Shown here: piece by piece, positions 15,494-24,266 of the stretch
Layout: each line of letters begins with the position of its first letter
Numbering within the stretch: position 1 is the stretch's first letter
Assembly: GCA_023138875.1 (NCBI GenBank)
Contig: JAGLOO010000026.1
Span: forward strand, 1-44,904
From: Bacteroidales bacterium
GTDB taxonomy: Bacteria > Bacteroidota > Bacteroidia > Bacteroidales > GCA-2748055
Length of the DNA: 44,904 nt
Reading direction: 5' to 3'
Position numbers and translations under genes: made by a program
The notes under the pieces: generated by a model
Told to the model about the DNA's origin: nothing
Database searches by the model: none
The model's input: only the letters and a program-made list of their open reading frames with translations

Positions 15494-17836
15494 TTACTTT
15501 GTAATTACTGCATCCTCAGGACAAACCTGTCTGCAGCCGTCACATTTTATACATAGTTCATTATTCACTTCATGCTTCTCATGGGGCCTGAATGCAATGG
15601 CATCCACCGGACAATCCTGTGCACAGAGCGTACAGCCGATACAGTCATCGGTGATCTCATACCTGATCAGCTCCTTGCATTTTCCGACTGGACATTCTCC
15701 CCTGATGTGGGCCTCATATTCATCCCTGAAATACTTTAATGTGGAGAGTATGGGATTGGGCGCTGTACTGCAAAGTCCGCATAAACTCCCCTTCTTTGTC
15801 CAATGAGCCAGGTGTTCCAGGTTCTCAATGTCTTTTTCTGTACCCCTTCCTGAAGTAATCTTCTCCAGGATCTCCAGCATTCGTTTGGTCCCGATACGGC
15901 CGAAACTGCATTTCCCACATGCTTCATTCTGGGTAAAAGTCAGAAAATACCGGGCTATATCCACCATGCAATCGGTATCATCCAGCACCACAAGTCCGCC
16001 TGAACCCATCATAGCTCCAACCTCTTTGAGAGACTCAAAATCGATGGCAGTACCGGATTTCCATGAAGGAACACATCCCCCCGACGGACCTCCGATCTGT
16101 ACCGCCTTAAAGGTCCTCCCATTGGCTACCCCACCCCCAATCTCCTCCACCACTTCCCTGATGGTCATCCCCATGGGCACCTCAATCAATCCTCCCCTGA
16201 CCACTTTGCCAGCCAGGGCGAATACCTTGGTTCCCCTGGAAGTTTCCGTGCCAATACGGTTAAACGCCTGTGCGGAATTCTTTAAAATATATGCAATCTG
16301 TGCAAAAGACTCTGTATTATTCACCAGTGTGGGCTTACCCCATAATCCCTGTACTGCCGGGAAAGGCGGCCGTATCCTGGGGAATCCCCGTTTCCCTTCG
16401 ATGGACTCTATCAGGGCTGTCTCCTCTCCACAAACAAATGCACCCGCTCCCTGGTAAACAGTCAGATCAAAGTCAAATCCACTGCCAAGGATATTCTTTC
16501 CCAGGTAGCCCTGCTCGCGACAGATTTCAAGGGCCTGCATAATCCGGTTCACTGCCAGCGGATATTCTGCCCTGATGTAAAGGATCCCTTCAGTGGCACC
16601 CACTGCATATCCAGCAGCAATCATCCCCTCAATGATCCGGTAGGGATACGACTCCAGCAACATGCGGTCCATGAAAGCCCCGGGATCACCCTCATCGCCA
16701 TTACAGATCACGTATTTTGTTTTGCTGTCGCCGGCAGCTACCAGACTCCATTTTTTCCCTGTGGGGAATCCGGCTCCTCCCCTTCCCCTGATCCCGCTTT
16801 CAGTGATCTCATGGATCACCTGCCCTGGGGTCATTTCGCTGAGAACCCGGGCCAATCCCCTGAATCCATTCCGCTCCTTATACTCCTCCACATCAATGGG
16901 ATTGATGATCCCCCTGAATTCAGTGGCCATGGGAACCTGCTTCCCTAGGAAAGATGATACATGCTTCTCCCTGACGTCCAAAGAGTACCTGTCCACCCCT
17001 ATCCACCTGCTGTCGTCCCTGATATTATCCGCTGCCCGCAAGATCCTGTTTGATATCCGTTTCAATAATCTTTCCGGTTGAAAATGCTGTTCCACGATCT
17101 GCTCCACATCAGCTGCCTTCACTTTTGAATATAGGGTTGTCTCACCCTTACTGGGAACGATCTCAACCAGGGGTACCTGGTGGCACATCCCCACACAGCC
17201 CACTTGTTTCAGCTTCACATTCAATCCATTCCTGTCGATGGTATCCTTTACGGCATCCCTGATCTCGTCACTCCCGCTGGCCACACAGCAAGAACCCAGC
17301 CCGATCCTGATCTCTCCCTTTACTTCCCCACCATCTGCATATTTGAATTGCTTTTTACCGGCGGCTCCTTTCTGACTCTCAAAATCAGACAGGATGGATG
17401 CCACCTGTGAAGTGGACACATGCCCATAGGTAACATGGTCGATCTGGACCACAGGGGCCAGTGTGCAGCAACCCAGGCAGTTTACCTTTTCTATTGTATA
17501 CTTCCCCGATGCAGTGGTATCCTCCGTCTCATCCAGATCGAGTTCCCGCTTCATGGCATCATATACCTGTTCTGCACCTTTCACATGGCAGGCTGTACCC
17601 ACACACACCTTGATCATATGATCCCCGGCCGGATGGAACCTGAACTGTGAATAAAAACTGGCCACACCGACGATCCGGGCCGGTGTGATGCCGGATATCT
17701 CACATACCCTCCTCAGAGCTTCCTCAGGAAGGTAATTATACCGCTTCTGAATGGCTTGAAGTATAGGAATTACAGCATGCTGCTGAATACCCACTTCACC
17801 CACAATCCTGTCTATATCCTTAATATCTATCTGCAC
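15494..17836 (-). CDS. Fused NuoE-NuoF-like NADH dehydrogenase subunit with C-terminal ferredoxin
   Basis: This 780-residue protein starts with GTG (17834-17836). Residues ~1-155 are NuoE-like, with CVGTAC and NCLGCC for a [2Fe-2S] cluster. Residues ~175-255 form a second thioredoxin-like [2Fe-2S] domain (GSCCVASG, GCVGMC). From ~300 comes NuoF: GRGGAGFPTGKKW and NGDEGDPGAFMDR for FMN/NADH, GAGAFVCGEETALIESIEG, then the SLBB domain. The last ~65 residues are a 2x[4Fe-4S] ferredoxin (CIGCTLCAQDCP, CIKCDGCRQVCP). The usual NuoF cluster motif CGKCxxCR is altered to CGKCSFGR, while the later CGLG has become CGLC. The family oxidises NADH and feeds Fe-S chains, as in NuoEF, HndC, HydB and StnAB. 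No hydrogenase or formate dehydrogenase subunit is near. Confidence 0.92.
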   Translation of the reverse strand: MQIDIKDIDRIVGEVGIQQHAVIPILQAIQKRYNYLPEEALRRVCEISGITPARIVGVASFYSQFRFHPAGDHMIKVCVGTACHVKGAEQVYDAMKRELDLDETEDTTASGKYTIEKVNCLGCCTLAPVVQIDHVTYGHVSTSQVASILSDFESQKGAAGKKQFKYADGGEVKGEIRIGLGSCCVASGSDEIRDAVKDTIDRNGLNVKLKQVGCVGMCHQVPLVEIVPSKGETTLYSKVKAADVEQIVEQHFQPERLLKRISNRILRAADNIRDDSRWIGVDRYSLDVREKHVSSFLGKQVPMATEFRGIINPIDVEEYKERNGFRGLARVLSEMTPGQVIHEITESGIRGRGGAGFPTGKKWSLVAAGDSKTKYVICNGDEGDPGAFMDRMLLESYPYRIIEGMIAAGYAVGATEGILYIRAEYPLAVNRIMQALEICREQGYLGKNILGSGFDFDLTVYQGAGAFVCGEETALIESIEGKRGFPRIRPPFPAVQGLWGKPTLVNNTESFAQIAYILKNSAQAFNRIGTETSRGTKVFALAGKVVRGGLIEVPMGMTIREVVEEIGGGVANGRTFKAVQIGGPSGGCVPSWKSGTAIDFESLKEVGAMMGSGGLVVLDDTDCMVDIARYFLTFTQNEACGKCSFGRIGTKRMLEILEKITSGRGTEKDIENLEHLAHWTKKGSLCGLCSTAPNPILSTLKYFRDEYEAHIRGECPVGKCKELIRYEITDDCIGCTLCAQDCPVDAIAFRPHEKHEVNNELCIKCDGCRQVCPEDAVITK

Positions 17837-17882
17837 AACGCTGTCACATCCAATTTACTTTCCTAACATCTGACTTCTAACA

Positions 17883-19757
17883 TTATTCCCCTATGCAATA
17901 GAGGTGCTCGGTACCCCTTAAATAGATCACCCCATCGGCAAAGGCCGGCAACGCAAATCCACCTTCACCCAGTTCCGGTTCGCCGATGATGGTCCCTGTC
18001 TTATCGGCCTTCAAAATATGGGTAATGCCCCCCATATCTATAATATAAAGGTTCCCATCTGCGATCATAGGTGAGGAATAAAAACCCTCGTTAAATTCTT
18101 TCTCCCAGTACTTTTCACCTGTCTTCGCATCATAACAGACCAGCACTCCGTAGCTGGTAGCTATATAGAGCAAGCCTTTATAAGCCACAGGACTGGCCAC
18201 CTCGGCAAGGTATTCATCGTCTTCCCAGATGAACCCGGCACCCGGTTCGGGTTTCACGGCAATGAGCCTGGCGTATTCATTGGTGGCAAAAACAACACCA
18301 TCATCAAAAGCAATGGAGGGCGCTACCTCTCCCATCATGGCCTCCACCTTCCAAAGCTCTGCGCCCGTTTCAAGATCATAACCTGATACATACGGATCGG
18401 AGGAAGTCACTACCTGCATTTTCCCGTCCAATTCAATCAGTGTGGGTGATGCCCAGGATATATGAACGGACCTGTCTACATCCCAGAGCGTTTCACCTGT
18501 GACAGTGCTGAGAGCCAGCATCCTGCCTTTTGTATTGGTGTCATATTGAACCACAACCCTATTTTCCCATACCAGGAGTGAGGATGAATGGCCATAATGG
18601 TTGTTGGGCACGCCCAGGTTTCTGCCCCAGACTTTTTTTCCTTCCAGGTCAAATGCTATAATATCACCTGTGGCAAAGATGGCATAGACGCGGTGGCCAT
18701 CCACTGACATGGTAGGTGCTGCCAGGCCTGTATCATCGGTTACCCGTGGTGGCGAAGCGGGAGACCCGGGAATATCCTTCACTTCACTTTCCCAGAGCAG
18801 CTGTCCGGTATGACGGTTGTAGCAGGCAACTACCCTGGCCTGGCTGTCACCACCGGATATAAAAAGTTTATCCCCCCAGATCACAGGTGAATTATAACCA
18901 GGCCTGGAGAAGGCCACCTTCCATTTGATGTTTTCGCCTGATGTGCCATTCCATTGAACCGGAATGTTCTTATGGAATGAGACGCCCTGCCCCAGGTATC
19001 CCCTGAAAGTGCTATGATTCTTTTTAAAATCCTCAATTCCATAAACGATTGAAGCAGAGACAGGTTGGGCTGATTCAGAGACGGGTTGGGCTGATTCAGA
19101 CACGGATTGTTCTATTGACACAGCCTCCTGGGTACCCGGCTGGCCCTCAGTTGTCAATGGTGTTGAGGGTTCCGTTTCCTGAACAGGATCAGTTTTCGAA
19201 GCTTGCTGTTCTGATGGGAAAACTTCAATGACTTCCACATCACTGCTTACCTCAGCGGGCACTTCATTCACAGCCATCTGCTGATATTCTTTTAGAAAAT
19301 CATTGCTCAGGTACGCGGCAGTGAGTGCAAGTCCGAGTACCAGTCCACCCGTCAGCAGCAACCAGTACTGGGCATTTGCCCTTGCTTTCAGCAGTTCTTC
19401 AGTTATCTCTTCAGGCTGCCCGATCCTGGCCCTGAGATCCGTGTAGATTTTCAGTGAGATGGCCAGCAAAATACCACCGAACAGAAGCAGGTAGGTACCC
19501 GTCTTGATCTGCCAGCGGCTGGTAAAATATGCCTTGCGCGCAAGGAGATCAAAACTGCGGATCTCCTGCTTCAACTCATCGTTGTTGGGCTCCTCTGCCA
19601 ACCTGCTGACCAGTGCTTTGATGGTGGCACTCTCCAGTGGTTCATGCTGTTTCATGTGCCAGAAGTTCAACAATAGCAGCAATGCCACCACCCCGCAGAA
19701 AATACCTGATACAACGGCTACCCGGTACGTGAGTTTTATTTTAGTTTCCTGATTCAT
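17883..19757 (-). CDS. Membrane-anchored PQQ-like beta-propeller protein
   Basis: This 624-residue protein starts at an ATG (19755-19757). It has three N-terminal membrane helices (about 10-30, 86-105 and 130-148), with a soluble helix pair between the first two. A Pro/Glu/Ser-rich linker (about 165-235) includes the tandem SESAQPV. The rest is a C-terminal propeller with blades such as KVVACYN-type repeats, YAIFATGDIIAFDLEGKKVW, MLALSTVTGETLWDVD and GYDLETGAELWKVE. The topology places the propeller outside the cytoplasmic membrane, tethered by the linker. Position between the NapH/NosR-like gene (34 nt away) and the NADH dehydrogenase gene (46 nt) suggests it docks periplasmic partners at the electron-transfer complex; this is inference. 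Confidence 0.86.
   Translation of the reverse strand: MNQETKIKLTYRVAVVSGIFCGVVALLLLLNFWHMKQHEPLESATIKALVSRLAEEPNNDELKQEIRSFDLLARKAYFTSRWQIKTGTYLLLFGGILLAISLKIYTDLRARIGQPEEITEELLKARANAQYWLLLTGGLVLGLALTAAYLSNDFLKEYQQMAVNEVPAEVSSDVEVIEVFPSEQQASKTDPVQETEPSTPLTTEGQPGTQEAVSIEQSVSESAQPVSESAQPVSASIVYGIEDFKKNHSTFRGYLGQGVSFHKNIPVQWNGTSGENIKWKVAFSRPGYNSPVIWGDKLFISGGDSQARVVACYNRHTGQLLWESEVKDIPGSPASPPRVTDDTGLAAPTMSVDGHRVYAIFATGDIIAFDLEGKKVWGRNLGVPNNHYGHSSSLLVWENRVVVQYDTNTKGRMLALSTVTGETLWDVDRSVHISWASPTLIELDGKMQVVTSSDPYVSGYDLETGAELWKVEAMMGEVAPSIAFDDGVVFATNEYARLIAVKPEPGAGFIWEDDEYLAEVASPVAYKGLLYIATSYGVLVCYDAKTGEKYWEKEFNEGFYSSPMIADGNLYIIDMGGITHILKADKTGTIIGEPELGEGGFALPAFADGVIYLRGTEHLYCIGE
19057..19098 (-). repeat. 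21-bp tandem repeat coding the propeller linker
   Basis: Two 21-bp units (19057-19077 and 19078-19098) differ at one base, and a degenerate third follows at 19099-19119. They encode SESAQPV copies in the linker between the membrane domain and the propeller. Slippage could change linker length in frame. Confidence 0.7.
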
Positions 19758-19791
19758 ACAATCTAACTTTTCAATTTGTTCTTTTTACTCT

Positions 19792-21081
19792 TTACTTGCC
19801 ACGGAGCGGCCTTTCGACTGGACAGTAATCCATACATCTGCCACAGCTAAAACAATCTCCCTTATGAGGTTCGTAGTCCTCCCGCCGTCGGAACACCACC
19901 TGGTTCATCAGTGTAATACCAAGGACCAGGCCAATAAATCCTCCCAGTGCCCAGCCACCCTTCTTGAACTTACTCCGGATCACTACCGCTTCTTCAACCA
20001 GCTGTTCAAATGATTTACCGGCCTCAAGGAATGCCTGGATATCCAGGTTTGCTTCATCCTCCTTCAATTCCGGATTGGTGATGATCAATTCGGCCAGGTA
20101 AACATCGGGATGCACCCTGCTCAAATATATATGAGAGCGGGAACCTATCCATCCACCCAGCAGTGTAAGAAGGGGGATCAATCCAATATAAAGAATAAAC
20201 CTTCTCAGGTTTTTTCTGGAAACCTCAGGGATCCTGTACTCCTGTTCCACGGGCTTTTCGATGGTATCAAATGGACAGGAGTCTTTGCAAAGTTTGCACT
20301 TGATACATGCTGAGGGGGTTATGGTCATATGCCACTTTGAAAACTTTGACATCCAGCTCAGCAATACACCATACGGACAGAACACCCGGCAGTAGGGCCT
20401 GGCATAAAACATGCCCAGAAGGAGGAAGGTTATCCCCAGGAAGATCATCAGGAAAGGGCCATCCATTCGGAATATCCCCACAAATGGATCGTAGCGGCAG
20501 ATGATGAAGTCACTCCCCGTGGCAGCCAGGAGCACCGCAAGCCCCAGGTAAATTACAGGAATGAATCCCAGGGTTTTCCGTATCCAGCTGGGAAGTGAAA
20601 TGGGATGGATCACCAGCAGGTCCTGTATGGCACCAAGCGGACAGGCTGCCGCACAGAAGGTCCGCCCGAAGAAGAGGGCAAACAGAAGCGGCAGCAGAAA
20701 GAACAATAGTGCAGTGATTGAGATGGCATAGGTGGGATCGAATATGGACAGGGCCACATTCTGAATGGCTCCTATTGAACAGATACAACCATCGCGGTAA
20801 AAGCCAAAATATACCAGTGAAAAGATGGATATCCAGAGCAATCCCCGTCTGGAGCGCTTGCGGATGGCCAGCCAGGAAGCCAGTGAAAGTACAGCAAGCA
20901 ATACAGCTACATCGAAGTATTCAAGGGCAATGGACCTGGGTTCGGGAGTGGTGGGACTGGGCTGTACATACCCGGTCTCAAATTCAGGTTTCGGGAATCG
21001 CTGCTGGGCCTGCATGAAATTCCCCACCATAACCAGGAAAAGAAAAAATACAAATATGCGTGTTGGGATCTTTTTTATCAT
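19792..21081 (-). CDS. NosR/NapH-type polytopic membrane Fe-S protein
   Basis: The frame is open to 21177, but the ATG at 21079-21081 (MIKKIPTRIFVFFLFLVMVG), one base after the upstream stop, gives 429 residues and a sensible signal/anchor. There are about six further membrane helices, with the NosR/NapH/CcoG-type motifs FCAAACPLGA and CRVFCPYGV at helix ends. A [4Fe-4S] motif CIKCKLCKDSCP follows (~265). After a last pair of helices with a soluble segment comes a C-terminal CFSCGRCMDYCP. An extra motif, GCICSIGAIQNV near 100, adds two Cys. Such proteins move electrons between quinol or cytoplasmic donors and exported Fe-S partners. It lies directly between the exported ferredoxin and the tethered propeller. 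Confidence 0.9.
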   Translation of the reverse strand: MIKKIPTRIFVFFLFLVMVGNFMQAQQRFPKPEFETGYVQPSPTTPEPRSIALEYFDVAVLLAVLSLASWLAIRKRSRRGLLWISIFSLVYFGFYRDGCICSIGAIQNVALSIFDPTYAISITALLFFLLPLLFALFFGRTFCAAACPLGAIQDLLVIHPISLPSWIRKTLGFIPVIYLGLAVLLAATGSDFIICRYDPFVGIFRMDGPFLMIFLGITFLLLGMFYARPYCRVFCPYGVLLSWMSKFSKWHMTITPSACIKCKLCKDSCPFDTIEKPVEQEYRIPEVSRKNLRRFILYIGLIPLLTLLGGWIGSRSHIYLSRVHPDVYLAELIITNPELKEDEANLDIQAFLEAGKSFEQLVEEAVVIRSKFKKGGWALGGFIGLVLGITLMNQVVFRRREDYEPHKGDCFSCGRCMDYCPVERPLRGK

Positions 21082-21082
21082 A

Positions 21083-21658
21083 TCAGCCTTCCTCCCCACT
21101 TGTAAAGTCTCCCTTGATGATATAAGGCTTATCGGCCGGAACCCTGCTGATGGCATCCGAAGGACAGGTACTGGCAATGGAGCACTGGTTACAATTCAGA
21201 CAGAGGTCGTGGCGAATCTGCAGTTGAAATGATCCGTTCCCAAATGCAGAGCATCCCTTTACGCACTTGGCACAACCGATGCAGAGTTCTTCATCAATAA
21301 TATATTCAAAATATGGCTCCTCGATAAACTTGCGCTGAATGGCAGCCGTAGGACACAGCTGGTTCTCTGCCCCGGTCTCCAGTTTGGCCCCGGGTTTGAA
21401 ATAACCTCCGCACAGATCGCAATACCCACACAGGTCATAGGCATGGACGCACTTTACTGCCGAGGTGGCTTTCACACACTCCGTAGCACATCGGCCGCAC
21501 TGGGTGCACTTGAACGGATCGATCTGCCAGACATAATCCTTCCCGGTCGTCGACTGTGTCAGCGCAAATGCTCCTGTTCCAACTACAGTAAGGCCCAGGG
21601 TGATGCGAACTCCGTTGTTGATAAAATCGCGCCTGTTATATCCCTTATCCTTTTTCAT
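21083..21658 (-). CDS. Exported polyferredoxin with Tat-like signal
   Basis: This 191-residue protein begins MKKDKGYNRRDFINNGVRIT, with RRDF followed by a hydrophobic stretch, a likely Tat signal for pre-folded Fe-S proteins. Cys groups follow: CTQCGRCATEC, then CVHAYDLCGYCDLC with a later LCP, CIGCAKCVKGC, and CLNCNQCSIASTCP. These could hold about four [4Fe-4S] clusters. The layout is that of NapG/NrfC-type periplasmic or membrane-side electron carriers. It overlaps the small Cys protein gene upstream by 14 nt and is 1 nt from the NosR/NapH-like gene, so the two are probably made together. Confidence 0.9.
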   Translation of the reverse strand: MKKDKGYNRRDFINNGVRITLGLTVVGTGAFALTQSTTGKDYVWQIDPFKCTQCGRCATECVKATSAVKCVHAYDLCGYCDLCGGYFKPGAKLETGAENQLCPTAAIQRKFIEEPYFEYIIDEELCIGCAKCVKGCSAFGNGSFQLQIRHDLCLNCNQCSIASTCPSDAISRVPADKPYIIKGDFTSGEEG

Positions 21659-21848
21659 CTACACGTGCTTTATCGGCTTCAGGCAATGTACAGTTGTTCA
21701 GTTTCCTGCAATTCCTGCATTGAAAATCATCGAAACAGTCATCCTGCAAAGCAACCTGACGCCTCGAAAACAGGATCCCTGATATCACCGCAAGGGAGGC
21801 CAGCAAGCCCCCTCTAAAAATTCGATTTATGAAATCTCTTCTATCCAT
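21645..21848 (-). CDS. Small Tat-motif, Cys-rich protein (67 residues)
   Basis: The ATG at 21846-21848 overlaps the NHL gene stop by 8 nt; a TTG at 21861-21863 is an alternative. The protein begins MDRRDFINRIFRGG, continues with a hydrophobic core, and so has a Tat-like RRDF signal like the ferredoxin after it. The short mature part carries C-x5-C-x2-C-x5-C (DDCFDDFQCRNCRKLNNC), enough to bind one Fe-S cluster or a metal, then LPEADKAR. I do not recognise a named family. The overlap on both sides places it firmly within the electron-transfer part of the operon. Confidence 0.75.
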   Translation of the reverse strand: MDRRDFINRIFRGGLLASLAVISGILFSRRQVALQDDCFDDFQCRNCRKLNNCTLPEADKARVDEKG

Positions 21849-22809
21849 TTCCTTTAAGTTCAAAAACCCTCACTACATTCCTGTCAAAATCCAGGGCATA
21901 AACGATGTTCTGCTCATCCACACAAACTTCCGGAGCCTTACCCCCTTCCTTAAATTGGTTGGGCGAAGCCACCACACTAAGAAGTGTTCCCGACTGGTCA
22001 TAGATCTTAATCCTTACCATGCCCTTCTCGCTGGTAATGAACGATCCATCCTCCTTAACTGTGATTTCAGCAGGATTACAGCATCCCAGGAATCCCTCAA
22101 TATCATAGGAGGCATTTTGCCAGAATCCACGCATCTGCCCATCATCAGTATAATTCTCAATGGCATGTTTACCCGGGTTCACTACCCATAGTTCACCGTA
22201 GCTATTGACAACTACGTCAAAATTAGGACTGGGAATGATGAACCCATGCCCGGCTTCGGTAACTGCTTTCCCCTCAAAATCTCCCATGATCTCTCCTTCC
22301 CTGCTAAAAATCACCACCCTCCTGTTCCCCGCATCAGCAGCATAAATGCGGTTGTCTTTAATGGCCAGGGAAGTGATTACGGTACTTTCCCCCAGATCTG
22401 GCCATCGTTGCAACAATTTGCCCGACGTGTCGTACTTTGCTACATGGGTCAAATAACCGATGAATATATTGTCTCCATCGGTCTCAATGCACGTGGGATT
22501 GGGCAGGATCTCATACATTCCGACAGGTGAACCGTCAGGGGATATCACCACCAGCGAAGAATCCCCCACAAGGAACAACCTGTCATTATAATAACAGATT
22601 CCGGTGGCAGTGAGTGTTCCCAGCGAAAAGTTGCGTGTCTCTTTATGGGATATGAGATTTTCATCCACCTTCTTGTATTCGTCCACATCCAGGGCATATG
22701 GATTATCACCCCGGCGATCGGGCCGGTTATTCATGAAATCAATGACAATCACTCCTATGATCACCGCCAGGATCGCCAATACAACAACTGTCAGACTTCG
22801 CTTTTTCAT
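21841..22809 (-). CDS. Membrane-anchored NHL-repeat beta-propeller protein
   Basis: The ATG at 22807-22809 gives 322 residues, starting MKKRSLTVVVLAILAVIIGV, an uncleaved N-terminal anchor. The remainder has NHL-type blades, e.g. SLAIKDNRIYAADAGNRRVV and FVNPGKHAIENYTDDGQ-like repeats, and near the fifth blade a paired-cysteine motif GFLGCCNPAEI. The vicinal CC inside a propeller next to Fe-S partners is notable. It lies 27 nt downstream of a PQQ-like gene and overlaps the next gene by 8 nt. NHL propellers generally bind proteins or ligands; a specific role is not visible. Confidence 0.85.
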   Translation of the reverse strand: MKKRSLTVVVLAILAVIIGVIVIDFMNNRPDRRGDNPYALDVDEYKKVDENLISHKETRNFSLGTLTATGICYYNDRLFLVGDSSLVVISPDGSPVGMYEILPNPTCIETDGDNIFIGYLTHVAKYDTSGKLLQRWPDLGESTVITSLAIKDNRIYAADAGNRRVVIFSREGEIMGDFEGKAVTEAGHGFIIPSPNFDVVVNSYGELWVVNPGKHAIENYTDDGQMRGFWQNASYDIEGFLGCCNPAEITVKEDGSFITSEKGMVRIKIYDQSGTLLSVVASPNQFKEGGKAPEVCVDEQNIVYALDFDRNVVRVFELKGNG

Positions 22810-22836
22810 CAACCTTTTGTTTCTATTACATCTGCA

Positions 22837-24264
22837 TTACTGTCGGTCAGCGGCCATGTCAAGACATACCATCGATTTGGAATCGCGCATGACCAGGTAT
22901 CCATCAGCAACAGCAAGCGGGCCCCATGCATCGTGCCCCTCCAGTACCCGGTAGCTGTCCAGTTCAATATACTCCCGGGTGCTGGGTCTGGCTATGGTGA
23001 GGGTTCCGTCGTCGCTCACAATGAAGAGTTTATTATCGGCTATCATATAAGGCCCCAGCCCAAACCGCCTGGTTTGTCCGCTGGACCAGATCACCTTTGT
23101 AAAATCATCGGGGTGGACACAAACCAGCTGATTCCTCAACGGACCAGCGTCCTTAGGCAGGATTCCCAACAGGTGACCATCAAATACCACGGGTGTCTGC
23201 TGTTCGCAGGCTAAACCTTCTTTCGGGGTAAACTCCTGCAAAATATCCAAATCAAATTGGTTTCCTGCCTTTTTAAGCTGCAATACCATACTTCCCGCAC
23301 CATAACCCGCAGTCAATAATATCTTGCCATCTGGCATACACACCGGCGAGGGAGCTACCACCTGGTGGTTCCACGCAGAGGTTTCCCACAGAATCTCGCC
23401 TGCATTCTCACCGTCAGCAGCTACTCCACAGACACCGCCATATGCACTGTACACGTACATCTTCACACCTCCGAATTCATAGGGCATCACGGAAGAATGT
23501 GACATTTGCCAATGCTGCGTATTGGGGGTTTCCCACAGGATCTGGCCACTTTCCAGATCAACTGCTACAATTAATGAGGTCCCGCCTGTGGCTATGATGG
23601 CTTTCCCTTCATGGATGAGCGGACACTGACCTGTGTACCAGAGCGGGATCTCAGAATTGTACTCCTTTTCCACATTGAGGCCCCATATGAAATCGCCGTC
23701 CTGCCTGCGGACACACATGACATGGCTGCGCGGACCAATGGTTACAATGTAATCCTCGGTCACCGCCGGAACTGTTCGTGACATGCCGTGGTTTCGCTTC
23801 AGGTTTATATAATAGCCCCTTCTCCAAAGCTCCTCACCATCTTCAAGGGAAAAACAGCGCAGCAGGTCTGCGCGCTCCTCTTCATCATAATCCAGCACAT
23901 AAACCGCCCCTTTGTATATAGCTGCCCCTGCATGCCCTTCTCCCAGGTCCACCTTCCACTTTATTTCAGGACCATCGGAAGGAAAAGCTTCAATCAATGG
24001 GACTTTAGACCGGCTAATGTTATCAAAATGCTCCCCCCTGAACCGTGGCCAGGTTTCTTCAAGCTCATGTACGAGGGTACCCATGGACTCATAATAGGCT
24101 CCGATATCAATATCAGCAACAACTGCATGCTCTCCCCGGTTATCCAAACCTGGCTGGGTGGTAATAAATCCGTTTACCGGGTCCTTTACCATCCACCATC
24201 CGATGGAGACAAGTCCGATAAGGACGAGTGATCCTGTAACAATATTTGAAACCTGTAACTTCAA
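22837..24264 (-). CDS. Membrane-anchored PQQ-like beta-propeller protein
   Basis: This 475-residue frame opens with TTG (24262-24264), 2 nt after the previous stop, with no ATG before the membrane segment, so TTG is taken as the start. Residues 6-25 form an anchor (IVTGSLVLIGLVSIGWWMV). The propeller begins near 70 with TWPRFRGEHFDNISRSKVP, and blades such as LLRCFSLEDGEELWRRGYY and VAVDLESGQILWETPN follow. It is more divergent from the four genes upstream than they are from each other, and resembles the WPxFRG type of Planctomycetes and Bacteroidota. Confidence 0.82.
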   Translation of the reverse strand: MKLQVSNIVTGSLVLIGLVSIGWWMVKDPVNGFITTQPGLDNRGEHAVVADIDIGAYYESMGTLVHELEETWPRFRGEHFDNISRSKVPLIEAFPSDGPEIKWKVDLGEGHAGAAIYKGAVYVLDYDEEERADLLRCFSLEDGEELWRRGYYINLKRNHGMSRTVPAVTEDYIVTIGPRSHVMCVRRQDGDFIWGLNVEKEYNSEIPLWYTGQCPLIHEGKAIIATGGTSLIVAVDLESGQILWETPNTQHWQMSHSSVMPYEFGGVKMYVYSAYGGVCGVAADGENAGEILWETSAWNHQVVAPSPVCMPDGKILLTAGYGAGSMVLQLKKAGNQFDLDILQEFTPKEGLACEQQTPVVFDGHLLGILPKDAGPLRNQLVCVHPDDFTKVIWSSGQTRRFGLGPYMIADNKLFIVSDDGTLTIARPSTREYIELDSYRVLEGHDAWGPLAVADGYLVMRDSKSMVCLDMAADRQ

Positions 24265-24266
24265 AA

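Noticed and set aside
15828-16457. Long plus-strand ORF (209 codons) opposite the NuoEF gene
   Set aside because: It is the antisense of strongly conserved NuoF motifs; its own product has low-complexity Ser/Pro composition and no start context.
13926-21658. Electron-bifurcating hydrogenase, Rnf or Nqr complex
   Set aside because: There is no H-cluster subunit, no RnfD/RnfG or NqrB/NqrC-type flavin-threonine protein, and the NosR/NapH-like protein does not resemble RnfA/D/E.
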